64,000 bases of DNA, taken from Pseudopyrenochaeta lycopersici (taxonomy: Eukaryota; Ascomycota; Dothideomycetes; Pleosporales; Pseudopyrenochaetaceae). A program made the position numbers and the translations under genes. Positions 1 to 11,099 of the stretch are shown piece by piece. The stretch lies in assembly GCA_003313425.1 (NCBI GenBank), contig NHZP01000108.1, positions 1 through 64,000 on the forward strand, written 5' to 3'. Positions within the stretch are counted from its first letter, which is position 1. Each line of letters opens with the position of its first letter. The notes beneath the pieces were generated by a model, which saw only the letters and a list, made by a program, of their open reading frames with translations, was not told the origin of the DNA and ran no database searches.

Positions 1-1504
1 CTAGTATAAAGAAATACCTAAGGGTAAGTAGTAAGTAAGAAAATATAGTAAGAATTAGAAGAACTCTTAGCCTAAGTAGTAATGTAGTAAATATAGAGTA
101 AGATAGTTACTACTCTAGTAGTAGAGAAGTCTTCTAGGCAACACTAGTAATCTATAGTAACTATTATACTAAATTAGGCTAAAATAGTCTAGATTAGGTA
201 AGAAAAAGAAAGATTAAGCTAAATATAAGCTAAAGTAAAACAGAATACTAGTAACTAGCTCTAAATAGTTAGGTTAGCTGTATTCTAGATAAACTTACTC
301 TTCTCTACAGTTCTTTAGGCCTTATTAAGCTAAATTAGCCTAATATAGTTTAAACTATAGAAAATTAAGAGAATTTATATAATTTTAGCTAAAAAAAAAA
401 GACTTACTAAAAAATCCTTAAAATAGGAGTAGAGTATAAGAAAGAGGGAGGATATAGGCCTTATATACCTATAGTCTATACAGGTAGTCTATACGTAAGT
501 AAAAGTCTAGAACTTTCTCTTACTTAGGTTTACTTATAGATTACTTAGTAGTATAGGCTATTACGCCTTTTTACTAACTATAACTCTCTTTTATCCTTAT
601 ATATACTATATTTAGCTAGATTACGCTAATTTAGCCCTTATAAAGGATAACTAAGTTATATAGCTATCTTCTTAAGATAAGACGTAACGTTTTTATCTAA
701 GAGAGGGGATAATATTAGGAGTTAATAACACCTAACTAGACTAGCTAATAAGTCTAGTATACTTAAGGTATACTTAGCTAGTTTAGCCTATAATAGGCTA
801 GATTAGGCCTATTAAAGGTAGGGTTAACTTCTTTAGCCTAATTAGTCCTAGGTGCGGGGTAAGAGGAATATAAAAACCCCTTAGGATCCTGCCTATACGG
901 TAGTAATCATTCTAGTTACTAATGTAACCCTATTATCCCTTATTAAACTCCTTTGTGCTTATCTAACCCTAATAACCCTAAGGACTAGGCTATAACTATA
1001 TAGAACTAGTCCTAACATACACGTAGTTAATCTTAGGACGTATTTTATAGTAAAATTTAGTTAGGCCTTATCCTTTAAGATACTTATATAATATACGTAA
1101 GTAAAGTAGCTTTACTAAAGTACTATCTAGATTTATAACTACTACTGCTTTAATAAGCTCTTTATACTTGATTTTTAGCTATACGCGTACTTTATAATAA
1201 ATAAGCTTTTTCTAATAAAGTAATAGTATAGGTAGTCTACTACTATAAGGTATATCTACTATTATACTAGTTTAGTAATATTTTTTCCTAAGGTTACGTA
1301 TACAGCGTTAATTATAGCTATACGCGTTAGTAACTTTAGTAACTATAGCACTAGCATATAACCTCCTAATAATCTGATTCTGCTGCTAGACTATTAAATT
1401 AGGCCCTCTACGCGTATTTTAGTCTATTTCTTAAAGAATTTAGCGTTATAGTAGCATAGTTATAATACTGCAAAGTTAAGGTGTTAATGTTAGGAGAGGA
1501 CGCG
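1..1504. repeat. RIP-mutated AT-rich repeat debris
   Basis: No gene is visible. The stretch is rich in TA dinucleotides and poor in CA and TG, as expected after RIP. The part at about 711-950 has an LTR-like look: it begins near TATTAGGAG, has a TATAAAAACCCC box near 870, and is followed by mixed pyrimidine-rich sequence. It could be an old solo LTR, but I found no partner copy in the window. The part at about 1066-1230 resembles 60095-60260 (shared pieces include TAATAAAGTAATAGTA and a CTACGCG(T)TGTACT-like core), so it belongs to a dispersed family. Confidence 0.5.
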
Positions 1505-1709
1505 TGTTAGGGACTGTTAGTAGAGGTCGAGGTTAAGTAATAGGGGATAGTATTAAGACTAATCCTTAACCTCTGCTCTAAGGGGGTAGCTCTCGTTTAT
1601 ATACTAGTCTGTCTCTAGTGTAGTCCTAAGCCTTTCTAGGCTCTATCTAGTATAGGTTTAAGGGCCCTCCGCTAGGTTGTCCCCTGCTAGGTCTAGTGTG
1701 TTTGTAATA
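1505..1709 (-). repeat. Gy1 left LTR (3' LTR of the minus-strand element)
   Basis: This 205-bp repeat begins TGTTAGGGACTG and ends GTAATA, which is a RIP-changed form of the TGACA end seen in the other copy. Compared with the right copy it carries many CA-to-TA and TG-to-TA changes in its last 110 bases. Confidence 0.92.
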
Positions 1710-2601
1710 ATTACTCTCCCCTTTTTTTTTAAGGGTTATCCTTAACCTGTATAGACGTTACGCGCACGCTGTTCGCGCCGCCTTAGTCCTAACGCGTCTC
1801 TAGTCGTTCGCTGGGTAACGTAATATGTTTCCTGTAGGCGGCTTTTACAGCTTTACCTATAAATCTTTTTACGTAAGGTAGCTGCCTTTATAACTATTGT
1901 ACGGTCGCCGTTTCTTAGCTGCCTTAGCGTATTCCTTTCTTATAACTGCTATTAGCTAGGGCCTTACGTATTTAGCTTATAAAGTTTGCGTGTGTAACGC
2001 TGTTGCGTAGGTAGGTTATTATAGCCTGTCCCTACTAGCTACTTGTTACCCCTTTATGTAGATTACCCTTCACAGGTGAGTTACTAGCGAGCTGCTGCCT
2101 ACGACTACCCTAGTAAGAGGCTAGGTTTCAGAGGGTCTATAAGCGCAGAGGTGTATAAGTGTACTACTCTCCTTCTCTCTACTACCTATATCTACTTCCT
2201 TCTTCTAAGTAATTATACTGCTCTTTAACTTACTTAATAGGTTTTTAAATACTAACTAGCGTAAGTAACGCGCCTCTTCCTAGTTACATCTACAGTTTGC
2301 CTAGTAATATGCAGCTGTAGCCGTCGCTTACTTAGTTTTAGTATAAGGCCTACATCTCCGCTCTCTCTATAGTGTCCTGCAGGGACCCCGACAGCATAGT
2401 TTAGGGCATGTTTCGCACATTTTGCTTAGGCGAAGGCTATTATGTCTGTAAGAATAACTTTAGTATATGCAGCTATTATTCCTCCTAGAAGAAGGGGGGT
2501 TATATTAAGGTAAGTAACTTACCCTTACTTCTAGGTTTAGCTAACAGGTCTCCTAGATTAAACCTTTATTTCAGCGTACTGTTAATTTACTTAACTAGCT
2601 A

Positions 2602-3444
2602 ATTACAGTTACGAATTACAAAACTAATGCGGCCTTGTTCCGTCTTTAACCTAGGGATTCGCCGTCTAAGATCTTTATTATTAACAATCGTGTTACGCTT
2701 ACCTAAACGCGTACTTATAATTATACTGTAGAGTTGCGTTAGGCCTTCTCTACTATATTACAGGCCTATAATCGCCTTATTTATTCCTATCCTAGGGGGG
2801 AGATTAAGTTTAAGAAGGCCTACTAGGTATCTTAAGAGTTAAACGTCGAGCGATATAAAGTAACTTTCTTACTACTTCCTTTAGTAATATATAGCTAATA
2901 TATATAGTTAGGAATTAGTATGTCTAGTTTAAAGCGCCTAGAAAATATAGTTATAGATAAAAGTATTAAGCGCAACTTTTAGTCTACTAGGCATTACAGT
3001 AACTGTAAGCGTTGCTAGTACTATTACAGAACTAACATTCCTGCTAAGTCTAACGTTAGTTTGCCCTTTACCCCTTCGCCTATTAAGAAGTCTATTTATT
3101 TAGGTTTACCTCCTACCTTTAGTAGTTCTATTAGTAGCTAGGCTTTAGCGCTTAGGATTATAGCTACGTTAGGTCCTAAGCGGGATTATAATACCTCTAT
3201 GTTACTTTCCTTTCAGCCTTCTGTTTCCCCTAGCGCTTAGTCTGCCTACTCTTAAGCTACCTTTTATTCTACAGAGTCGCCCTTAAGTCCTGTTCTTATA
3301 AATGCGTTTAACAAGGTCTTTTATAGTAGTCCCTCGCCCTTTACTAGTCCTCCTACTAGTAGTTATACGTTGCGTTATTCTAATCGCCTGCGTTAGGCGG
3401 ATACTAGTTAGCGTAAAGGTAGTAACATAGAGATAGAGGACTAA
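2602..3444 (+). pseudogene. Antisense ORF inside gypsy element Gy1, unknown product
   Basis: Read on the plus strand, this frame stays coherent for about 281 codons. It is broken only by TAG or TAA codons of the kind RIP makes from CAG, CAA or TGG, and it ends at TAA 3442-3444. It runs opposite to gag-pol and sits between the pol end and the LTR. Readable pieces include NRLIYSYPRGEIKFKKAY, then FLLLPLVIY, then a basic stretch with HYSNCKRC, then a Ser/Pro-rich tail. A GTAAGT donor at 2510 with acceptors at 2534 or 2547 suggests an upstream exon around 2400-2509. I do not recognise the family. It is not gag, protease, RT, RNase H or integrase. Confidence 0.6.
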
Positions 3445-3449
3445 ATAAG

Positions 3450-6400
3450 TCTAGGGCGTGTTTCTAGTAGGCCTTATATAGGGTGTATTAGTTTAGTTTA
3501 TAGGTATATAGTAATATTATAAATATCTTCTTATTCTCTTCTAAGCTTCTTCTAGAGCTAGCCTTATTATTATTCTAGTTATCTTCTAAGAGGTGCTTAG
3601 GAGTTGCGCTCTAGGGATGCTAGGTAGTCTTGTAGGAGTTTATTATAGTAGTTAAGATTCTCTTCTAGCTCTTAGGTTACCTCTTTAATACTCTAACCTA
3701 GCTACTTTACCTTAAGCTTGTGCCTCCTTATAAGAGTTTCCCTATAATCTAGGATTCCTTCTACTTTATATTAATCTCTTACAGGGGCGTCTACTAGGTC
3801 CTAGACAGGGCCTAGTTAGAACCCTCTCTATGTTAGGGGTTCTACCTAGGGCTCTAATAGGGATACGTAGAAGATAAGGTAAATTCGCGCTATTAATAGC
3901 GGGAGGGTAAGCCTATATACTAGCTTACTAATACGCTCTTTAATATAGAACGGCTTTAGGTGTCTTACTACAAACTTCTTTAAGGGTCTTAAGGTTACTA
4001 TATTCTTCGCCTGTAATAGTACTAGGTCTCTAATAGAGAAGTGTTAGTTAGACTATTTTATATTATACTACTTTATATTACTTTACTACGCCTTTTCTAG
4101 GCGTGCCCTTACCTCCTCCTATTGTTAGTGCTATTCGTTTAGTCTGTTACTAACTTACCGCCTAAGTTCTAGTACTCCTGTAGGACCCTCCTAAGTTAGA
4201 GGCGGTTTACGGAGCTAGTAGCTATTAGGGATTCTATTAAATCCCTTTAGGTCTATCCTAAATGCTGCCTTAATAGGGCTTACGCTGTGTGCTGAGTAGT
4301 TTTTTAAGTTGTAGGCGTACTCTGCGTAGAGTAGTAGCTCTACTTAGTTGTCTTACTAGTAGTTTATATAGATATAGAGGTAGGTCTCTAGTTCCTAGTT
4401 TTAGCGTTCAGTTTACCTATCTGTTTAGAGGTAGAAAGTAGTGCTAAGCCTGTATTTAATTTTAAGGTAGTAACAAATGTCTAACTAGAACTAGCTTATA
4501 AATACTAACCCTTAATCTAATAGAAGGGTGTCTAGTAGCCCCTGCTTAAAGAAGTATTATTTTAGTAGTAACTCTACTACCTACTAGGACGTAATTATCT
4601 TTATTATAGGTAGGTACTAGATATATTTTATAAAGTAATCTACTAGTACTAGTATAGCGTCGTACTTATTCCCCTTGTCGTCCGCTAACTTTAGTAGGTC
4701 TGTAACGAAGTCTAGGGAGTAGTGCCTCTATACTATCTTAAGAAGGGGTAGTAGTAATAATAGGCCCTAGGGCTTATATCTTTAGATCTTGTTTAGCTAG
4801 TACTATAGGCACTAGCTAATATACTTCTAGGTATCTTTCCTAAAGTAGAGCTAAAAGTATTTTCTTTAGAGGACCTTAGTAGTTTTATCTACCCTATAAT
4901 GCCCTCCTATAGGGTTATTATAGTTTCTTTAGAGTATATTCGCGCAGAGTAAGGCGTCCTTAGGAATCTATACTTTCCTACTCCTGCGCAGGAGGCCCTT
5001 AGGGTTAACTTCCTAAGTACTAGCCTCCTTCCTTGCTTTGCTCGCGTCCTAACCCGCTAGCGCTGTAAAGCTAGGATAAGCCTAATCCTGTGCTTACACT
5101 AGCTGGACGTGTTTAAGGAGGCGTCCTAGAACTTCTAGGGCGTAGGCAGACTCTTCCTGTATAGCTACTACTATAAGGTAGTTAGGTGCTATTACTTAGA
5201 ACCCTAGGCTGCGTAAAGGCCCTTTAGTAGCTAGTAAGTACAATAGCTTAGCTTATAGGTTTCTCTCTATACTAGCTTTATCGCCTGTAGTTTAGCTACA
5301 GGCAGGGACACGTAATATATTACTAATAACTAACTACTTATTAGGGAATTCCTAGGTAGGTAGATTCTCTTTTAGGGGTTAACGCGGACCTAGCTAGGTT
5401 CCGTCCTTAGAGAGGTATAGTTCCTGTGCTACCTATAGGGTAGTTAGAGCTATAGACTCTTAAAGTGTCTACTATTAAAGCTTTTATTAGAGCGTAGGGA
5501 GTATTATACTCTTTAACGCTTAAGGTTCTCTTGCTAAGAGTCTTTACGCAAAGTTAGGCCTTTAAGAGGGCCTGTTAGTAGGGTTCTTAGGTCCTAGTTT
5601 ATACTCTACTTTAAAGTTAAATTCTGCTAGCTCCTTAGCCTATTAGGCCTACTTAAGAGAGAGCTCCTTTATTAATATAAAGTATTAGAGGTTATTATAG
5701 TTAAAGAGTACCTAGATTATTATTAGGGTGTGTTAGAGGTAGTACCTCTACGTCCTAAATACTTCTATAATAGCGCAGAGCTCCTTATTATAGGTGTGCT
5801 AATTTAGAGATAGTCTAGAGAACTTCTTACTCTAGAACGCGATAGGCTTCTAGTAACGCTTTATTACCTGCCTAGTTAAGGCTAGTTATAAGAGGATAGT
5901 AGCTATTATAAAGTCTAAAGCGTTAGTAAGAACTATTACTAGTTCTACTAGGTTAAAGTGCTGAAGCACGGGGGCTTCTAAGAACTTCTAACGCAGCGTA
6001 AGGAACGCGTTCCTTACGTAGTTAGGCTACGCCTACGGCCGGTACTATCTTATAGGTCCCTTACAACTCTTTGCGGCCTTATTTGTAGCCTTACTTATAA
6101 GGGGTGTACTTAGGTCTGTTACTAGGTTCTAGGTAGTTATTATATAGTCTACTAACAGACGTACTATAGCGGAGTAGTTAAAGATAAATCTTTAATAGAA
6201 GTTAGCGAACCTAAGGAACACTTAGATGTCCTTGTAGCCCTAGGGTTCTAGCTACTCTCTAATAGTCTGTACCCTTACAAGATCTATTACTACGCCTTCT
6301 AGGGTTACTATAAACCTTAGGAATTCTATAGATCTAGTAGAGAAGGTATACTTACTTACCTTATAGTACAGGCCCTATTCTATAAGTTAGTCTAAGACCT

Positions 6401-9400
6401 CCTCTACGTAGCTGTTATAATCTTTCTTATTCTCTAAGTAGATTAGTATATTATCTAGATATACTACGCAAGTGCAGTCTATAAGCCCCCTAAGGGCTCT
6501 ATAGATATAGGACTAGAAGGTTACTAGCGCGTTAGATAATCTAAAGAGTAGAATAAGGTACTTAAAGTAGCTATACCGCGTCTTAAACGCTGTTTTCTAC
6601 TTATTACCTTCCTTAATCTAAAGTCTGTAATAGGCGTCTTAGATATCTAACTTTATAAAGATTTACGCTTTTAAGAGGCGGTCTAGTATCTTACTTACAA
6701 GGGGGATTAGGTACTAGTTCTTTATAGTTACTTTATTTAAGCCTTAGTAGTCCACGCATAGCTAGAGTGTTCTGTCTAATTTTAGTATAAAAAGGATTAG
6801 GGCCCCTACTAGCGACGTGCTAGGCTAGATCTATCTCTTCTCCTGCGCCGTGTTAAGGTATTCCTAGAGGATGTCTAGCTCTTAGCGCGAGAGGTTGTAA
6901 ATAGGGAGGTTTAGGACTTTTTGTCCCTCCTCTAACGTAATCGCGTAGTTATACTCCCTGTGGGAGCGCAGTACCTCTGTCTAATACTTACTAAAGGCGA
7001 GCTACTTATAGTGCAGCTTCTAGGAGACGTGCCTTCATTCCTCTTTGTCCGGGCGGTCTCTAGCAGGGTTAACCCGCAGGGCATCCTCCTTAGCTAGGCT
7101 AGAGAGGATACGGGGTGCTACTAGGAGAGTAGCGCGCTGATTAGAGTTCTTATTACGTATACTAGATACTACGCGCTGTACCGTCTCTGCGGGCAGCTAG
7201 GCTAGCTAGGGTTCCCTTTAGACACACTCCTTTAGGTAGTCTACGATACTAAGGACTAGGTTTCGCAGCTAGAGTAAGCCTTAGCAATAGAACTATTCTA
7301 CGTTATATTCTACATCTCTACTAGGCTTAGTAGGTTCTAACAGATTTACGGCGGTTGCCTAACGCATCTCCTCTTAGACCGCTCTTTCAGCCTTGCTAGT
7401 TAGGGTGTTGCAGGTTAGGGCTCCTAGGTAGAGGATGTAGGCTGTCTCTCTAGGGCCGACATCGCCTAACAGGTCTGCGGCAGTAACGACTTAGACCCGG
7501 TCAGTATCTCGCGCGGCCTACTATTTAAATTCTCCTATAGAGAATTAAATCTTAAGATTAGCTTTCTTTAGCTATAGGTATCCTAAGATAAGGTTGTAGC
7601 CTTTAATATTAGTAGACTAAAACAGTTATAGGCCTACCTGTTTTACTATACCTTTTAAGTCCTAGTACTAGATAGACAGATCGTATACGGCTCCTAGTAG
7701 GAGTAGTTAATTATTAACTAGGCTTACTGTAGGCTTCTAGTAGTAGTTTGCTCTAGGCAGGAAGTAAAGCTAGGTAATCTTACTTAATATAATATTAATC
7801 TCCGCGCCTAAGTTGTATAAGGCTTAGAGGGGGAGCAGGAGTCTATTAGCTACTTATAGCTGGACTTCGATTACTATCTAGAGTGCTTTCCTCTAGGTGT
7901 TAGGCCCTAGTAGTAGTTAGGACAGATTAGTAACTAGGGCGTTGCGTTTCCTAATTAAGGCCTAGGTTGAGTTTGTTTGTTAGCTCCGCCTCTCGTGTTT
8001 CCCTAATTACGATTCTTCTAGTAGGGTTAGGTTATACTTTGCTTAGCTAGGTCCTAGGAGTTTTTAGGCGTCCCCTAGTACTGCGGCGGGTTCTATATAG
8101 GCTTTAGACAGGGCGATCTTTAGGAGTAGTTTATCTCTAAGGGTCTATTATCTTACTTCTTACTAGTCCTCTACAGGTTAGAGAAGGAGTTCAACGCTAG
8201 GCGTTTACCCTAAGAAGGGCTTTTAGTAGTAGCTTTTTAGGTGTCCCTTAGGAAGTAATTAGCGCAAGTTACAGTTTCTGCGTTACGTAGGGCCCTTTTA
8301 AACTTAGGCTATAAGTTAATAGTCTTAAGGACCCTAGTGCGTATGATCTCCCTGCGGTATTCCTCTAGAAGTCTTAACTATATAAAGGCGATCTTTAGCT
8401 TATAGTTATTCTCCCTGTCCTCTAGCTTAAAGAAGTTATAGGTTAGAAGGGATTCCTTTTTCCCTAGCTAGAGGAGGAAGGTGTTAACGTTATTATCCCT
8501 CCGCTACTTAAAGTTAAAGAACTAGAGGTAGTTATTATAGTAAGTAAAGATAGGATCTTAAACTAGCTTACGTTCCTCCTATTTAAGGTGAGCCTATAAG
8601 GTAATACTCCTTTTATTAATACGTTATTAGAGGAGTTCTTAGTAGACGTGATACTAGATTGTCTCTAGAGCCTAATAGGTGCGGGTTACTATATCTTCTA
8701 GCACCTAGGCGTACGCGAAGGTAGTTTCAACGTCCTTTACCTATTAGTCTACCTGCTATACTAATAGGGCTTAGGTTTCTAATCCTACTTTTAGTTTAGG
8801 TTGCACACTGTTTAGAGCCCTAATAAGCTTCCCTGCCTTATTAAAGGCGGGCTAGGGGGGTTCTAGTAGCTTCCTAGCCTATCCTACCCCTAGTACTTAT
8901 AACGCGTAATTAATTTAGTCCTTTAGCTTTTTAATTACTTCCTCTAAGGCTCTAGTCTCTTCCGCCTTAAAGAGGTTAGCTAATAGACCTTAGATAAATA
9001 TTTTATTTAAGATTCCTATTATTAGCTTTTTCCTAGCAGAAAGAGGTTAGGTTTCTACTAGGACATTAGCGGTACTAGACACCTCTGTTAGGGTTTCGCT
9101 AACCTAGTTAAGTCTACTACTGTAAGTGCGTTAGTCTAAGGGTAGTCCTAACCCTTACTACAGGGTACCTGTTATGTTAGAGTCCTAGGAGTTTTAGTTT
9201 GGGGCGTCTAACGTGTTTAATTGTTAGGGGTCTTCTAATATCTCTAGGTCTCTCTAGGCGTCTTTAGTACTTCCTTAGGGAGGCTCTAGGTTAGCGTCGC
9301 TCCTAGGTCTTCTGCGAGTGCCTGCTATAATACTTCCTCTTTTTTTTTTCTTCTTTTACTATCAGGATGTGGGCGTGCTGTCCCTAGGGTCTCAACAGTA
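3450..9400 (-). pseudogene. Gy1 gag-pol, RIP-destroyed
   Basis: The minus strand shows a Ty3-type polyprotein in order. A gag-like region occupies about 8.0-9.4 kb. The RT catalytic motif lies at 6432-6466, read as VVYLDNILIYL with the second Asp changed to Asn, where VVYLDDILIYS is expected for the family. RNase H lies around 5.5-5.8 kb. An integrase zinc-binding region lies near 4770-4830, readable as KYISQC..YQ.NK..R..P.G, with one Cys changed to Tyr. Many in-frame stops mean no protein can be made. Confidence 0.85.
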
Positions 9401-9452
9401 CTTTAGAGGAGAGTTTCTTAACTACTACCCCTAGGGTAAGAAGGATTAGAAT

Positions 9453-9657
9453 TGTTAGGGACTGTTAGTAGAGGTTAAAGTTAAGTAATAGGGGATAGTA
9501 TTAAGACTAATCCTTAACCTCTACTCTAAGGGGGTAGCTCTTATTTATATACTAGCCTGTCTCTAGTATAGTCCCGAGCCTTTCCAGGCTCTATCCGGTA
9601 TGGGTCCGAGGGCCCTCCGCTGGGTCGTCCCCCGCTAGGTCTAGTGTGTTCGTGACA
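9453..9657 (-). repeat. Gy1 right LTR (5' LTR of the minus-strand element)
   Basis: This copy is 205 bp, starts TGTTAGGGACTG and ends GTGACA, and is followed by the duplication ACGCG. Its outer half (about 9570-9657) has kept its CA, TG and CG dinucleotides, while the matching half of the left LTR is heavily mutated. Confidence 0.92.
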
Positions 9658-9712
9658 ACGCGTCGCGCTAACGCGGAAGAAACTTTGTTACTAGTACTAT
9701 ATAGTTACAGGA

Positions 9713-10186
9713 TAGGGTAGCAAATAGGTTACGGGTACCCGCTATAGGTATAGGTTAGGTATATGGTTATAGATAAGTGGGTTAGGTTTATAGTTAGGTC
9801 GCACGGACTATAGGTATAGGTTAGGGTTAGTTCGCACAGACTCTAGGTTAAGTTAAGGCTAAGGTTATGCATGTATAGGTTTAGGTTTAGTTACGGGTAC
9901 CCACTATGGTTGCTTAGTAATTATAATAATTTACTATAATTAGTAACATAACTAGCTATTTTAGATACATATTAGTTAGTATTAGACCTAATATAAAAAA
10001 GACGTGATTAGTCAGACCTAGACGTACCCGAGGCTAATAACCCTAACCCTAGCCTTAACCTATTCACAGTAACCTTAACCTATACCTATTACTAGCGTAT
10101 AAAGATTAGGTATAGAGCTGGGTTGGGTACGGGTCTTATGTAATCAAACCCAACCCAACCCCAACCTATACCCATTTGCCACCCTA
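9713..10186. mobile_element. Small non-autonomous hAT-like element
   Basis: The ends are inverted copies of TAGGGT(A/G)GCAAAT(A/G)GGT, the kind of terminus seen in hAT elements (TAGGGTGGCAAAxGGG). They are followed inward by GGTT/GGGTT-rich subterminal repeats on the right side and GGTTAGG-type repeats on the left. There is no coding frame. It abuts a Fot-type transposase fragment, so that its first three bases (TAG) close that frame. I could not find a matching 8-bp target duplication. Confidence 0.55.
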
Positions 10187-10312
10187 CCCGCGGTGGCGCT
10201 TCGACAGCGTCGACCTGCTGCAGCCATATAATCTCGCATATTCTGAATATTGAAAAGATTCTCCAGGCTTCAGCAAATCTAAAGCTGCAAGCGCTTCGTC
10301 AATAGATGCCAT
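10187..10312 (-). pseudogene. Fot1/pogo transposase, N-terminal fragment
   Basis: Starting from ATG at 10312, 42 codons read as the N terminus of a pogo/Fot transposase. They match in layout the intact protein at 61247-63136: an MxSI(D/K)xALAA start, a YxxxAxxYG helix-turn-helix and a RSTLSKRHRG end. The fragment stops exactly where the hAT-like element begins. Sequence to about 10440 is probably its 5' flank and end region. It is unmutated apart from the truncation. Confidence 0.75.
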
Positions 10313-10441
10313 GGTAGTTGAGATATTGAGCGTTGAAGTTGGGATGAAAAACAAGCTCTGCGTGCGTGTGCGCCAGGTGGTGCAACACGGTACGCGTACG
10401 CATACGAACTTGGTGCGTACCCGGGTAGCACATGCCCAGGT

Positions 10442-10962
10442 ATGCTACGGTGCGTAGAAGCAGATCCGGCCAAAACACGGCATCAACACAGGCCATCCAG
10501 CTCACCAGGAACCGAGTACATCCGGACGAGGACGGAAGCGGACCATTACCGGAACGACAATCGACCCATTAGACCGGGAAAATATGCCGACGGCAGGGGC
10601 TGGCAGCCAGAGACCGCAGAGGACCATCATGTCGAATATGACATCTTGGCTATCCAGGAGCCGTGGAAGAACCCGTTCATAGGGACCACCCATCATCCAG
10701 CGAAGGACATTTTCTACCTCTGCTACCCAGCAGCGGCTGAGGAAGGCCCGGCGAGGATATGCTTCTTCATAAACAAGAGAATAGACTACAAGAGGTGGCG
10801 ATTCAAGGAACACACGAGGGACGTCTGTTCTCTTACTGTTGAGCCGCGCGAAGAACGACCAGAGCAGCAACGACTGACTATGCACAACATCTACAACCCT
10901 GCGAGGAATAGCACTAACACAAGATCTACGCTGACGGGCGTTCGTGCCGTCCTTAACGAATA
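10442..10962 (+). pseudogene. Tad-like LINE endonuclease, 5' part
   Basis: The frame carries YDILAIQEPW.NP near the middle and RICFFINKRID downstream. These are hallmarks of the apurinic-type endonuclease (exo_endo_phos) at the start of ORF2 in fungal Tad-clade non-LTR retrotransposons. Element A, inserted at a TA, breaks the frame. If A and one TA copy are removed, the frame continues into 18203 onward with the expected GDFNLH motif. The start at 10442 is simply the first ATG, and the true 5' end is missing. Confidence 0.75.
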
Positions 10963-11099
10963 CCGAGGTTCACCCCGTACCGAGGCTCACCTCGTAACGA
11001 TCGTCCCCTCGTAACGTGCCCCACCACCTGAGGAACGCTACCACCTGAGGCACGCGAGCAGCCATGTAGGCTGTCAACTTTATAAGGCTATAGAGCCAC

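Larger units (their letters stand above)
1505..9657 (-). mobile_element. Ty3/gypsy LTR retrotransposon Gy1, complete but RIP-inactivated
   Basis: Two 205-bp direct repeats (1505-1709 and 9453-9657) bound the element. A perfect 5-bp target duplication ACGCG lies outside them (1500-1504 and 9658-9662). The minus orientation is shown by a polypurine tract next to the left LTR when read on the minus strand (1713-1730). It is confirmed by minus-strand pol order: reverse transcriptase near 6.4-6.9 kb precedes integrase near 4.6-4.9 kb, which is the Ty3/gypsy order. The interior is full of RIP-type stops. Between the end of pol and the left LTR there is about 1.7 kb of extra sequence carrying a long frame on the opposite strand. 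Confidence 0.93.

Noticed and set aside
9740..10170. Interstitial telomere repeat array
   Set aside because: TTAGGG-like words are few, irregular and in both orientations. They sit between hAT-like inverted ends and are better explained as subterminal repeats of that element.
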